Assembly: GCA_035552275.1 (NCBI GenBank)
Contig: DASZLR010000173.1
Coordinates: forward strand, 1 to 58,205
Reading direction: 5' to 3'
Source: DASVLX01 sp035552275
GTDB lineage: Bacteria; Actinomycetota; Actinomycetes; Mycobacteriales; Pseudonocardiaceae
DNA: 58,205 nt
Both the position numbers and the translations under genes were made by a program. A model generated the notes under the pieces. That model saw only the letters and a list, made by a program, of their open reading frames with translations, did not search any database and was not told the DNA's origin. Shown piece after piece: positions 9,683-18,486 of the stretch. Numbering within the stretch: position 1 is the first letter of the stretch; the number at the start of each line of letters is the position of its first letter.

Positions 9683-9830
9683 GACCAACCCCCTTTGATT
9701 CTCAGCCCACTTGGTTCAGGGAGCGGATGCCGTCAGGTCCCCGCCCGCTCGTCGAACCTGGCGCCGGGGAAGGTGCGTCAGGGCCGATAGCGAGCGGACC
9801 GAGGCCTCACGGCATCCGGCCGACCGGGAC

Positions 9831-10262
9831 TCAGAAGATCCCGGGCAGTACCTCCTCCCGTGCTTCGGCGTAGCCGTCCTCGTGCTCATCGAGGTACCGC
9901 TGCCACGCGTCGGCGTCCCAGATCTCCAACCTGGTGATCGCACCGATCACCACGCACTCCTTGGCCAGCCCGGCATAGCGGCGCAGCTCGGTCGCGATCG
10001 AGATGCGACCCTGGCTGTCCGGCCGCTGCTCGTCCGTGCCGGCGAACAGGTACCGCTGGTAGGCGCGGACGGACTCGTTGGTGAACGGAGCGTCCGCGAC
10101 CTTGCGCGCCATCTGCTCGAACTCGGCCCTCGGGAACACATAGAGGCAGTGGTCCTGGCCCTTGGTGACCATCAGACCCCCTGCCAGTGCGTCCCGGAAC
10201 TTCGCCGGCAGCGTCAGCCGCCCTTTGTCGTCGAGTTTCGGGGTGTGTGTGCCGAGGAACAT
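9831..10262 (-). CDS. mraZ: transcriptional regulator MraZ
   Basis: 143 aa, the usual length, beginning MFLGTHTPKLDDKGRLTLPA with two AbrB-like swapped-hairpin repeats; the second DxxGR-type motif is DSQGRISI. MraZ binds tandem boxes in front of its own operon and represses the dcw genes. The start at 10262 follows GGAGGTGGGAG; the reading frame stays open further upstream, but that part runs through the operator and is not coding. First gene of the dcw operon, 148 bases before rsmH. Confidence 0.97.
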   Translation of the reverse strand: MFLGTHTPKLDDKGRLTLPAKFRDALAGGLMVTKGQDHCLYVFPRAEFEQMARKVADAPFTNESVRAYQRYLFAGTDEQRPDSQGRISIATELRRYAGLAKECVVIGAITRLEIWDADAWQRYLDEHEDGYAEAREEVLPGIF

Positions 10263-10317
10263 CGGCTCCCACCTCCCTACCGGCCGTACGGCCGACCGGC
10301 CATGGGGCCCCCGTCTG

Positions 10318-10359
10318 CCCCACTGGACGCCACAGTACCCCACTTCTCTCCACAGTCAA
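10318..10359 (-). promoter_or_regulatory. mraZ promoter with four MraZ boxes
   Basis: On the minus strand, reading toward mraZ: GTGGAG (10353-10348), GTGGGG (10343-10338), GTGGCG (10333-10328), GTGGGG (10323-10318). All are spaced exactly 10 bp start to start, one helical turn, as expected of MraZ operators. A candidate promoter overlaps them: TTGACT (10359-10354), a 16-bp spacer, then TACTGT (10337-10332). Binding here would block the polymerase, consistent with autorepression. The boxes are seen directly; the -35/-10 assignment is inference. Confidence 0.85.
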
Positions 10360-10513
10360 CGCCAGAATGACTGGAGTTCACCCTGCTCTCTCGACATTTC
10401 CGCAGGTAGCAGGCGGTGGGGTCCGGTGGGGGAATCACCCTTGACGGGGAGCGCCGATCACCCGCGACAACGGCCGCACTGTCAACCACGATCAATACCG
10501 CGTCCGCGAAAGG

Positions 10514-10547
10514 ACCTTCGGCGGCGAAAAAGGGACCCACCGAAGGT
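10514..10547. repeat. 8-bp inverted repeat upstream of moxR
   Basis: ACCTTCGG (10514-10521) and CCGAAGGT (10540-10547) are perfect inverted arms around an 18-base loop containing an A-run. No T-tract follows on either strand, so it is more likely an operator or leader hairpin than a terminator. Confidence 0.5.
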
Positions 10548-10551
10548 ATCC

Positions 10552-10567
10552 GTGGGGTGGAGTGGGG
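10552..10567 (+). promoter_or_regulatory. GTGGNG cluster, possible second MraZ site
   Basis: GTGGGG at 10552 and 10562 (10 bp apart) with an interleaved GTGGAG at 10557, on the strand facing moxR. They have the same sequence and period as the four boxes in the mraZ promoter. MraZ control of moxR is a hypothesis. Confidence 0.35.
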
Positions 10568-10723
10568 ATCATGTGCGCAACACGCGCCGAACACCGTCCG
10601 CCGTCCGGGTGCGCATCTATACCCGGCATGCGGTAGGACGGTGCGCCCGCTCGGCATACCCTCATGGCAGGCTTGTTCTCCCCTGCCGTGCCGGCCCGGC
10701 TGACGAACGCACCTGGAGGTCGA

Positions 10724-11854
10724 GTGACATCCACGAGCCGACCCGCACCGTTGCACGGCCATGCCGAGCACGGCGCGGCCGGAGCTCGCACGGCCACCGG
10801 CAACGGTCAGCTCGCCAGCGCGTCGGGCGGTCCCGAGACCGGACCGATCAACGCGGTGCGGCTGGACGGTGGGCTGACCGAGTTGCACGCCATCGCGGGC
10901 CGCATCCGCAACAACATCGAGCGGGTGCTGGTCGGCAAGCCCGAAGTGGTGCGGATCGCGCTGGTGACCCTGCTCGCCGAGGGCCACCTGCTGGTCGAGG
11001 ATGTGCCCGGCGTCGGCAAGACCTCCTTGGCCAAGGCGCTGGCCAAGTCGATCGACTGCACCGTCAACCGCATCCAGTTCACCCCGGACCTGCTGCCCTC
11101 GGACATCACCGGCGTCTCCATCTACAACCGGCAGACGATGGACTTCGAGTTCCGGCCCGGTCCGGTGTTCGCGAACATCGTGGTGGGCGACGAGATCAAC
11201 CGCGCGTCGCCGAAAACCCAGTCCGCGTTGCTGGAATGCATGGAGGAGCAGCAGGTCACCGTCGACGGCGAGGTGCACCTGCTGGACTCGCCGTTCATGG
11301 TGGTCGCCACTCAGAATCCGGTGGAGATGGAGGGCACCTACGCGCTGCCCGAGGCCCAGCGCGACCGGTTCACCGCGCGGGTCTCCATCGGCTACCCGGA
11401 CCCGCAGGCCGAGCTGGCGATGGTCGACGAGCACGCCGGCGCGGACCCGATGGCCACGTTGACGCCGGTGTCCAACGCCGACGAGATCCGCAGCCTGGTC
11501 GCGATCGTCCGCCGGGTGCACCTGGCGCCGGAAATCCGGCGCTATGCGGTGGAAGTCGTGTCCGCGACCCGTCGGCTGAGCGAACTTCGGCTGGGCGCGT
11601 CGCCGCGCGCGACCCTGCACCTGGTGCGTGCCGCCCGTGCCCAGGCGGCGTTGGCCGGGCGGGATTTCGTAGTGCCCGACGACGTGCACTCGGTGGCGAT
11701 TCCGGTGCTGGCGCACCGGTTGGTGCTCGCACCGGAGGCACAGGCGGCCCGCCGCTCGCCGGCCGAACTGGTCCGCGCGGTGTTGCAGCGGGTGCCGGTG
11801 CCGCACGGTGTGGCCGGGGAGGCGACCGGCCAATGGCCCGGCACCCGGCAGTAG
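10724..11854 (+). CDS. MoxR-family AAA+ ATPase
   Basis: Chaperone-like ATPase. After a disordered N-terminus, Walker A is DVPGVGKTS near residues 92-100, Walker B VVGDEINRA near 154, the sensor segment VVATQNPVEMEGTYALPEAQRDRF follows (not quoted further), and a C-terminal lid. The start is taken as GTG 10724, after GGAGGT (10716-10721) with 2-3 bases between; the frame is open 20 codons further upstream without a better site. MoxR-DUF58-transglutaminase is a common actinobacterial trio, probably for assembly or maturation of exported or membrane proteins. Confidence 0.92.
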   Translation: MTSTSRPAPLHGHAEHGAAGARTATGNGQLASASGGPETGPINAVRLDGGLTELHAIAGRIRNNIERVLVGKPEVVRIALVTLLAEGHLLVEDVPGVGKTSLAKALAKSIDCTVNRIQFTPDLLPSDITGVSIYNRQTMDFEFRPGPVFANIVVGDEINRASPKTQSALLECMEEQQVTVDGEVHLLDSPFMVVATQNPVEMEGTYALPEAQRDRFTARVSIGYPDPQAELAMVDEHAGADPMATLTPVSNADEIRSLVAIVRRVHLAPEIRRYAVEVVSATRRLSELRLGASPRATLHLVRAARAQAALAGRDFVVPDDVHSVAIPVLAHRLVLAPEAQAARRSPAELVRAVLQRVPVPHGVAGEATGQWPGTRQ

Positions 11855-11903
11855 GAGCAGTGGGAACTGTGGCAGTGCGCACCCCGGCAGTGAGTGCTCC
11901 GGC

Positions 11904-13169
11904 ATGATCAAGGCGTCGATGTCGGGACTGACCACTCGGGGACGGTGCCTGCTCGCCGCCGGCGTCGCCGCCGCGCTGTGTTCGGTCGTGCTCAACGAGC
12001 GGGATCTGTTGCGGGTCGCGGCTTTCGTGGTCGCGCTGCCGTTGCTGTCGGCGCTGCTCGCGACCACCGCCCGGCTCGGCCTGACCGCCCGGCGGCACCT
12101 GCGGCCGGCCCGGGTGCCGGCCGGCGAGACCGCCGAGGTCGTGGTCGAGGTGCAGGCCACCGGCCGGGTGCCCAGCGGCGGCCTGCTGTTGGAGGACACC
12201 GTTCCGCACACGCTCGGCGGCCAGCCCCGGTTCGTGGTCGAACGGCTGCCGTGGTCCCGTCCGGTCCGGCTCGGCTATCGGGTGCACTCGACCATGCGCG
12301 GGGTGTTCCGGCTGGGGCCGTTGCGCGGTCAGGTCACGGATCCGTTCGGGCTGGCCGAATTCGACCGGGAGTTGGCCGGGCAGACCAGGATCGTCGTGGT
12401 GCCACGGACTTTCCCGCTGTCCGGTCTGCCCGGCGGCTCGGGCACCGGCGGCGGCGAGGACGGCTCGGTGCGGCTGCGGTCCGGGCAGGGCGAGGACGAC
12501 GCCGTGGTCCGGCAGTACCGCCAAGGCGACGACCTGCGCCGGGTGCACTGGCGGTCCACCGCGCGCCGGGACGAGCTGATGGTCCGGGTCGAGGAACGGC
12601 CGTGGCACGGCGGCACCACCGTGCTGCTGGACCGGCGGGCACCCGCGCACCGGGGGCACGGCGCGGCCAGCAGCCTGGAATGGGCGGTGTCGTTCGCGGC
12701 CAGCGTGTGCCTGCACCTGACGCACAACGGCCACGTGGTCCGGTTGGTCACCGAGGACGGCCAGCAGCTGGCCGGCGACGGCGCCGAGCCCGAGCTGATT
12801 CTGGACACGTTGGCGACGCTGCAGTCCGCGCATCGGCGCGAGCTGTCCTGCGCCGCCGATCCGGCCGGCGGCCAGGAGCTGATCGCGGTGCTCGGCGGCG
12901 TCAGCCCGCAGGCGGCCGCCGAACTGGCCCGGGTCCGCGCCGGCCGGTCGCGCAGCCTGGCCGTGCTGCTGGACGTGTCGCGGTGGGTCGAGTCGAACTC
13001 CGAGGTGCTGGCCGACCGGCCGGCCGATCCGGAGGGTGGTGCCCGGCTGCTGCGCGAGGCCGGCTGGCAGGTGGTGGTGGCCGATCCGGCCACTCCGGCG
13101 GCGGACGTGTGGACCCGGCTGTGCCAGCTCGGGTTGGTGACCGCCCGGCCCACGGCGGGGTTGCGATGA
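11904..13169 (+). CDS. DUF58 domain membrane protein
   Basis: About 421 aa from ATG 11904 (weak ribosome site; ATG 11919 is an alternative). Two hydrophobic segments lie at the N-terminus (CLLAAGVAAALCSVV and VAAFVVALPLLSALLA). The DUF58 core RQYRQGDDLRRVHWRSTARRDELMVR follows (given in parts elsewhere), and the C-terminus has a von Willebrand-like fold (LAVLLDVS). DUF58 proteins pair with MoxR ATPases, which is the gene just upstream. The stop is 13 bases before the transglutaminase. Confidence 0.88.
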   Translation: MIKASMSGLTTRGRCLLAAGVAAALCSVVLNERDLLRVAAFVVALPLLSALLATTARLGLTARRHLRPARVPAGETAEVVVEVQATGRVPSGGLLLEDTVPHTLGGQPRFVVERLPWSRPVRLGYRVHSTMRGVFRLGPLRGQVTDPFGLAEFDRELAGQTRIVVVPRTFPLSGLPGGSGTGGGEDGSVRLRSGQGEDDAVVRQYRQGDDLRRVHWRSTARRDELMVRVEERPWHGGTTVLLDRRAPAHRGHGAASSLEWAVSFAASVCLHLTHNGHVVRLVTEDGQQLAGDGAEPELILDTLATLQSAHRRELSCAADPAGGQELIAVLGGVSPQAAAELARVRAGRSRSLAVLLDVSRWVESNSEVLADRPADPEGGARLLREAGWQVVVADPATPAADVWTRLCQLGLVTARPTAGLR

Positions 13170-13182
13170 CGACGGGACCGCG

Positions 13183-15711
13183 ATGAGCGTGCGGGTCGCC
13201 GGGTCGCGGCCGGCTGGGTCGACACAGTCCACCGTCACGGTGTCGTCGCTGGCGGCGATGCCGCTGGCCGGCGCGTTCGCGGTGATCTGCACCTCCACCG
13301 CGCTGTCCGGGGTGGTCACCGGGTCGACCTGGCTGGGCTACGTGATCGCCGCGGTGACAGTCGTGGCGGCGGTCGGCACCGCGTTGCGCGCGATGCGCGC
13401 CCCGCGCGTGCTGATCTGGGTGCTCCAGCTCGGCGCGCTGGTGTGCCTGACGGTGTTGATGTTCACCGACACCGGCGTGCTGTTCCTGTTCCCCGGTCCG
13501 GCCGCCGTGCATGACCTGGGCGGGTTGCTCAACCAGTCGATCAACGAGATCCGCACCGGTGTGCCGCCGGTCGCCGCCGATCCGGCGATGCTGTGCCTGA
13601 TCACGTTGTGCATCGGCTCGGTGGCGGTCGCGGTCGACACACTGGTGGCCACCGCGCGGGTGCCGGCCACGGCGGGGCTGGTGCTGTTGTGCGTGTACGC
13701 GGTGCCGGCGTCGCTGGCCGGGAAGATGTTGCCGTGGTGGAGTTTCGTGCTCGGCGCGGCCGCCTACACCGTGCTGCTGGCCGTCGACGGGGTGCAACGA
13801 CACCAGCGATGGCGCGGCCGGATGGGGCTGCCGGCCACCGAGTCGACCGGAGTCGCACCGGCGGCGATCGCGGTGACCAGCGTGGCCGCGGTGCTCGCGC
13901 TGATCGTCGGCGGCACGGTGACCGCGATCGGCACCGCCGGCCGGCTGCCCGGCAGCGGCGCGACCGGCACCGCCACCCAACTGGGCATCAAGCCGTTCAC
14001 CACGCTGCGCGGGATGTTGCAGGCCGGCGACGCGACCGAACTGTTCGACGTGCACGGGTTGCCCGACGACGCCCCGTACCTGCGGGCCCTCACCCTCAGC
14101 CGCTACCAGCCCAACGTCGGGTTCGTGTCGGACAGCACGATGCCGGCCGGGGTGTCGGCGGACGGGCCGCTGCCGGCCGCGTCGGGTGGCAACGCGACCG
14201 GACCGGCCACCGACATCGCCATCGAGCCGGTGGCGTGGAACGACGTCTGGCTGCCGGTGTTCGGCCAGCCGCGCCAGCTGAGCAACATCTTCTACACGTA
14301 TCGCTACGACGTGAGCTCGGGCATCGTCTACAACCAGCGATCAATGCACCCCAACGAGTACGTCGAGCAGGCCGGGCTGGCCGAGCCGAACGCGGGGCAA
14401 CTGCGGTCCTCGGGCGCCGACTACAACCAGGTCGACCCGAAGTACCTGCAGACCGGCCCGATCGATCCCCGGGTCACCGCGCTGGCGCAGCGGATCACTG
14501 CCCGTGCGACCACACCGTTCGACCGGGCGGTGGCGATCTACTCGTACTTCACCACGCCGGGCAACGGTTTCGTCTACAGCACCCAGACCGGCGCCACCAC
14601 GACCACCGACGCGCTGGTGGACTTCCTGTTCAACAACAAGACCGGCTACTGCGAGCAGTACTCCACCGCGATGGCCGTGCTGCTGCGCACGCTGGGCATC
14701 CCGACCAGGGTGGCGATCGGATTCACCGACGGCACCGTGTCCGGCGACCACCGGATCATCACCTCCCGGGACGCGCACGCCTGGGACGAGGTGTACTTTC
14801 CGAGCTACGGCTGGGTTCCGTTCGATCCGACGCCGCTGACCGACGGTCGTGGCCGGGTGCCGGCGTACCTCGCGGCGGCCGGCGCCTCGCCGGGCGCGCC
14901 GGGCGCCGGCGTCACCGGCGGCCAGAACCCGCGCGGCGGCAGCAATCCCTCCCAGACCAATCAGCCGGCCGGCCAGACCCCCGCCACTCCGGCCGGCGCC
15001 GGCCGGAGCAGCGCGCCACCGGATTCCGGCTGGCCATGGTGGACGCTGATCGCGCTCCTGGTGATCGCCATCGCGGTCACCGTGCTGGCGGTGCGCACCA
15101 CCCCCGGCCGCCGGCCGTCGCGGATCTGGGACCGGTTGCTGCCGGAGCGGCCGTGGACGCACGCCCGGCATCGGCTGTGGCTGGTGGCCGCCTTCGTCAC
15201 CTGGGCGCTGGTGCTGTTCTTCGCGGCCGCCCTGCTGGCCTGGTGGCTGGCCGCGCTGGTGCTGCTGGCCGAAGTGGCGATCCTGCCGGCCGCGCTGCGC
15301 GAGTTCGGCCGTCGACGGCGGGTGCACGCGATCAACGCGATGGCCTCCGGCAGTGTCAACACCGACGCGGCCAGCGCCGCCTGGGCCGAGTTGGTGGCCG
15401 AGTCGTGGGACCGCGGCCGACCCATCCCGGACACCGACACGGTGCGCACCGCGGCGTCCCGGATGATCCGCGACCACGACCTGGACGACGAGGGCCAACA
15501 CGGCCTGCGCGCGCTGGTGGGCGCGGTGGAGCGATCCTGGTATGCCGGCCAGCCGGAGGGCGCGTCCGCAGGCGTGGCGGAGGCGTTCCGAAGCGTGCGG
15601 CGCAGCCTGCGCCGCACGGCGCCGCTGGCGCTACGGGCCCGGCTGCTGCCGAGGTCGGTGGTTCAGCGGCCGTCCTCGAACCGTCGGCGCAACCGGTCCT
15701 CCATGCGCTGA
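13183..15711 (+). CDS. DUF3488/transglutaminase-like membrane protein
   Basis: 842 aa. Several N-terminal membrane helices (to about residue 250) come first, followed by an extracytoplasmic transglutaminase core. Catalytic Cys near residue 489 lies in GYCEQYSTAMAVLLR, His near 532 in RDAHAWDEVYFP and Asp in PFDPTP near 547. A Gly/Pro-rich linker, two more helices near 620-690 and a C-terminal DUF4129-like tail complete it. Third gene of the moxR operon. Substrate unknown; a protease-like or cross-linking role in the envelope is inference. Confidence 0.9.
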   Translation: MSVRVAGSRPAGSTQSTVTVSSLAAMPLAGAFAVICTSTALSGVVTGSTWLGYVIAAVTVVAAVGTALRAMRAPRVLIWVLQLGALVCLTVLMFTDTGVLFLFPGPAAVHDLGGLLNQSINEIRTGVPPVAADPAMLCLITLCIGSVAVAVDTLVATARVPATAGLVLLCVYAVPASLAGKMLPWWSFVLGAAAYTVLLAVDGVQRHQRWRGRMGLPATESTGVAPAAIAVTSVAAVLALIVGGTVTAIGTAGRLPGSGATGTATQLGIKPFTTLRGMLQAGDATELFDVHGLPDDAPYLRALTLSRYQPNVGFVSDSTMPAGVSADGPLPAASGGNATGPATDIAIEPVAWNDVWLPVFGQPRQLSNIFYTYRYDVSSGIVYNQRSMHPNEYVEQAGLAEPNAGQLRSSGADYNQVDPKYLQTGPIDPRVTALAQRITARATTPFDRAVAIYSYFTTPGNGFVYSTQTGATTTTDALVDFLFNNKTGYCEQYSTAMAVLLRTLGIPTRVAIGFTDGTVSGDHRIITSRDAHAWDEVYFPSYGWVPFDPTPLTDGRGRVPAYLAAAGASPGAPGAGVTGGQNPRGGSNPSQTNQPAGQTPATPAGAGRSSAPPDSGWPWWTLIALLVIAIAVTVLAVRTTPGRRPSRIWDRLLPERPWTHARHRLWLVAAFVTWALVLFFAAALLAWWLAALVLLAEVAILPAALREFGRRRRVHAINAMASGSVNTDAASAAWAELVAESWDRGRPIPDTDTVRTAASRMIRDHDLDDEGQHGLRALVGAVERSWYAGQPEGASAGVAEAFRSVRRSLRRTAPLALRARLLPRSVVQRPSSNRRRNRSSMR

Positions 15712-16067
15712 GCGAAGCCGCTGCGGGCGGGCTTGCCGCCCTGCTGCTTGCCGGTGCTCTGCTGCTTGCCGCCGTTGTTGGTGTTGTCGGCGTGTCGCAT
15801 CGCGACCCAGGCCAGCACCGCACCGGCGAACATCATCAGGAAGCCGACGACGCTCACCACCGGAATGGCGAACACCTTCAGCGGAACGAGCATCCCACAT
15901 ACGAGCAGCGCGATACCCAGCACGAAGAGTACGAGACCCTGGATCCGCCGCCGGCGGGACGGGCGCAGCCGCGCGCCGCGCACCGTAGAGGCGAACTTGG
16001 GATCCTCGGCGTACAGCGCTCGCTCGATCTGGTCGAGCAGTCGCTGCTCGTGCTCGGAGAGTGGCAT
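15663..16067 (-). CDS. DUF3040 membrane protein
   Basis: 134 aa beginning MPLSEHEQRLLDQIERALYA, the hallmark of the DUF3040 family. Two membrane helices follow (GLVLFVLGIALLVCGMLV and VVGFLMMFAGAVLAWVAM), then a Gln/Gly-rich linker and basic C-terminus. ATG 16067 follows GGAGGAGGA. The 3' end overlaps the transglutaminase tail by 49 bases, tail to tail. No molecular function is known to me. Confidence 0.9.
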   Translation of the reverse strand: MPLSEHEQRLLDQIERALYAEDPKFASTVRGARLRPSRRRRIQGLVLFVLGIALLVCGMLVPLKVFAIPVVSVVGFLMMFAGAVLAWVAMRHADNTNNGGKQQSTGKQQGGKPARSGFAQRMEDRLRRRFEDGR

Positions 16068-16255
16068 GGCTCCTCCTCCGGCACAGCTGTCACAGGCGCC
16101 GGGTGCTCACGGTTGCCGCCGGTCCCGGCGGGCGCCCCGCCCTGGGGTCGTCACCTTTCAGGATACGAGTCCGATCGCCCCTCGACTAGCCGATCCATCA
16201 GGATGGACACCGCTGAGGGTGAGATCATTCGGTCGGCGATCCGCGCACCCGGTGA

Positions 16256-16510
16256 TCAGCGCCACCGGAAGTGCACGAACAGCCGGCCGAAGTTCTTCGA
16301 GTCCTTCTCCACCCGGTGGTACAGCGCCTTGATGTCCTTGCGCTCCAGGAAGCGCAGAACATGCTTCTTCAGCTGGCCGCTGCCCTTGCCCGGGATGATC
16401 TCCACCAGGGTCGCCTTCTTCTCGACGGCCTCGTCGATGATGGCCTGGAGCGCCCGGTCGATCTCGGCGCCCCGGTGGTAGATCTCGTGCAGGTCCAGCT
16501 TGAGCTTCAT
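16256..16510 (-). CDS. Smr-domain protein
   Basis: 84 aa, a stand-alone Smr domain: LDLH near residues 5-8, and IIPGKGSGQLKKHVLRFL near 38-55 containing the typical GKGSG loop. Smr domains are nucleic-acid nicking or binding modules; the small actinobacterial form has no assigned substrate. It lies 20 bases downstream of lsr2 on the same strand, so probably cotranscribed. Confidence 0.85.
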   Translation of the reverse strand: MKLKLDLHEIYHRGAEIDRALQAIIDEAVEKKATLVEIIPGKGSGQLKKHVLRFLERKDIKALYHRVEKDSKNFGRLFVHFRWR

Positions 16511-16530
16511 CAGGCCCTGACCGGCCGGGG

Positions 16531-17034
16531 TCAGCCGCGCTTGCCGCGCGCTCCGGCCTTCGCCGCCGGCTTGGCGTTGTTCTTGCCCCGCTTGGCCGGG
16601 CCGGCGGCCTTGGCCGGCTTGACGGCTTTGACGGCCTTGACCGTCGCCCGGGACGTCGACGCCTTGGCCGCCGCGGCCGTCTTCAGCCGCGCGTTGTTTC
16701 CGCCGGCGGCCCGGAAAGCCTCGACAATGTGGCTCGGAATGCGACCGCGCTCACCCAGCTCGTGTCCCTGTCCGCGGGCCCATTCCCGAATGGCCGCCGC
16801 ATCGCCGGAACGAGCGGCCGAACGTCCGCTGGCCGCGCCGCGCTTGATTCGGCCGCCTGTTCGCCGGGCGACCGCGACGTAGTCGGCGAGCGCCTCGCGC
16901 AACGTGGTGGCGTTCTCCGCATTCAAATCGATCTCGTAGTTCACTCGATCGAGCGCGAAGGTGACCGTAGACACATCCTCGCCGGGCTGACCGTCAAGGT
17001 CGTCAACGAGCCGAACGAGAACCTTGCGTGCCAT
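16531..17034 (-). CDS. lsr2: Lsr2-type nucleoid-associated protein with long basic tail
   Basis: H-NS-like xenogeneic silencer that bridges AT-rich DNA. The N-terminal oligomerisation domain starts MARKVLVRLVDDLDG. The DNA-binding part near residues 80-112 carries the AT-hook-like RGR (96-98) in GERGRIPSHIVEAF. Classic Lsr2 stops near residue 112; here about 55 extra residues rich in Lys, Ala and Pro follow, resembling a histone-H1 tail. The leader upstream is AT-rich with a possible -10 TATGCT (17119-17114), and the ribosome site is AAAGAGAG. Confidence 0.92.
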   Translation of the reverse strand: MARKVLVRLVDDLDGQPGEDVSTVTFALDRVNYEIDLNAENATTLREALADYVAVARRTGGRIKRGAASGRSAARSGDAAAIREWARGQGHELGERGRIPSHIVEAFRAAGGNNARLKTAAAAKASTSRATVKAVKAVKPAKAAGPAKRGKNNAKPAAKAGARGKRG

Positions 17035-17212
17035 GGTTTGCTCTCTTTCTCAATGACAAGACCCAAGCCGACCATGATTAGGCCGGCGGGACGTTGGTTG
17101 GCGTACCGGATTTAGCATACATACAGTTTCCCCGGACGGCCGTATTACGTCCGCACCGGAGCGTTCCGTGTCGTGTCGATGATGCTCCGCAACCAACTGT
17201 GCTACTCGACCG

Positions 17213-18472
17213 CTACTCGGTCCGGTCTGTTGTCGGTCCGTCCAGCAACGACGCCGGCCGGACCGCGCCGCCGCCAAATCGGGAACGGGCCAGATCGGCG
17301 GCGCGATCGGCTTCCCGCCAACCATGCTCCGGCGCGTCCAACAACAACTGCTCGCCGCCGTCGGCCGAGTCGGTCAATTGCTCCACTCGCACCCCAATCA
17401 ACCGCACCGGGCCGGCCGGCGTCTGCTCGTCCAGCAACCGGCAGGCGGTGTTAAAGACGTCCCGGCTCACGTCGGTGGGCACCGGCAGGGTGCGGGACCG
17501 AGTGATGGTGGTGAAGTCGGCATAACGTACCTTGATCGACACGGTGCGGGCGAGCAATCCCTTGCGGCGCAGCGATGCCGCCGTTCGTTCGGCCAGCTTC
17601 AGCAACTCGCGCCTGAGCAATTGCCGATCGTGTTGGTCAATATCGAACGTCTCCTCGGACCCGACAGATTTCTCCATGTTCGCCGGCACCACCGCGCGGT
17701 CGTCCACCCCGGTGGCCAACCCGTGCAGGTGTTCGGCGGCCGCGACGCCCAATATCCGACGCAATCTGCCCACGTCCGTCGCGGCGATGTCGGCGACGGT
17801 GTTCAGGCCGCTACGGATCAACGCCTCGGCGGTCCTCCTGCCCACTCCCCACAGCGCCGACACCGGCAACGGGTGCAGGAAGGCGAGCGCCTCGGTGCGC
17901 GGAATCACCAGCATTCCATCGGGTTTGGCCATACCGGACGCGAGTTTCGCGATGAACTTCGTCGGCGACACACCAACCGAGCAGGTGATGCCAAACTCGG
18001 CGACCACCTGGGCGCGCACCATCTCGCCGATACCGGCCGGCGTCCGGCCCAGCCGACGCAGTGCTCCGGACACGTCCAGAAATGCCTCGTCCAGACTCAG
18101 CGGCTCGACCAACGGGGTGATTTCCCGGAAGATCGCCAGCACGCCCTGGGACACCGCGCGGTAATTGCCGAAGTTCGGCGGCAGGAACACCGCCCGCGGA
18201 CAAAGCCGGCGGGCCTGGCCGGTGGGCATCGCCGACCGCACGCCGAACCGCCGGGCGATGTAGTTCGCCGAGGACACCACCCCACGCCGTCCCACCCCGC
18301 CGACCACGACCGGAACATTCGCCAACTCCGGCCGTTCGCGGATCTCCACCGAGGCGAAGAACGCGTCCATATCCACGTGCAGGATCGAACATCCGGCGTC
18401 GTCGGGCCACCGGCCGTCGGCGCCGGCCCGAAATCGCTCGGCGCTCGACGGCAGATCCGCGCTGCGTCCCAC
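17213..18472 (-). CDS. dinB: DNA polymerase IV (Y-family, DinB)
   Basis: Translesion polymerase, 419 aa from GTG 18472 (upstream AGGGTGGGGA). Catalytic residues appear in LHVDMDAFFASVE (Asp 34, 36) and SLDEAFLDVSG near 130-140; CSVGVSPTKFIAKLAS and the helix-hairpin-helix ALWGVGRRTAEAL follow, then the little-finger domain with MEKSVGSEETFD. The C-terminus lacks an obvious beta-clamp motif, though I cannot exclude one. A LexA-type SOS box lies 15-30 bases upstream of the start. Confidence 0.93.
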   Translation of the reverse strand: MGRSADLPSSAERFRAGADGRWPDDAGCSILHVDMDAFFASVEIRERPELANVPVVVGGVGRRGVVSSANYIARRFGVRSAMPTGQARRLCPRAVFLPPNFGNYRAVSQGVLAIFREITPLVEPLSLDEAFLDVSGALRRLGRTPAGIGEMVRAQVVAEFGITCSVGVSPTKFIAKLASGMAKPDGMLVIPRTEALAFLHPLPVSALWGVGRRTAEALIRSGLNTVADIAATDVGRLRRILGVAAAEHLHGLATGVDDRAVVPANMEKSVGSEETFDIDQHDRQLLRRELLKLAERTAASLRRKGLLARTVSIKVRYADFTTITRSRTLPVPTDVSRDVFNTACRLLDEQTPAGPVRLIGVRVEQLTDSADGGEQLLLDAPEHGWREADRAADLARSRFGGGAVRPASLLDGPTTDRTE

Positions 18473-18486
18473 GTCCCCACCCTGTC

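Larger units (their letters stand above)
10360..10723. other. intergenic region between mraZ promoter and moxR
   Basis: This is the core of the only gap over 300 bases without a gene (10263-10723). Besides the mraZ operator I see an inverted repeat and a GTGGNG cluster, listed separately. Open frames across it have no ribosome site or family signal. It should contain the moxR promoter, but no convincing -35/-10 pair stands out. Confidence 0.5.

Noticed and set aside
13593..16481. 962-aa open frame on the plus strand
   Set aside because: Runs in another frame through the transglutaminase and antisense to DUF3040; Arg/Gly-rich composition without motifs, typical of GC-rich shadow frames.
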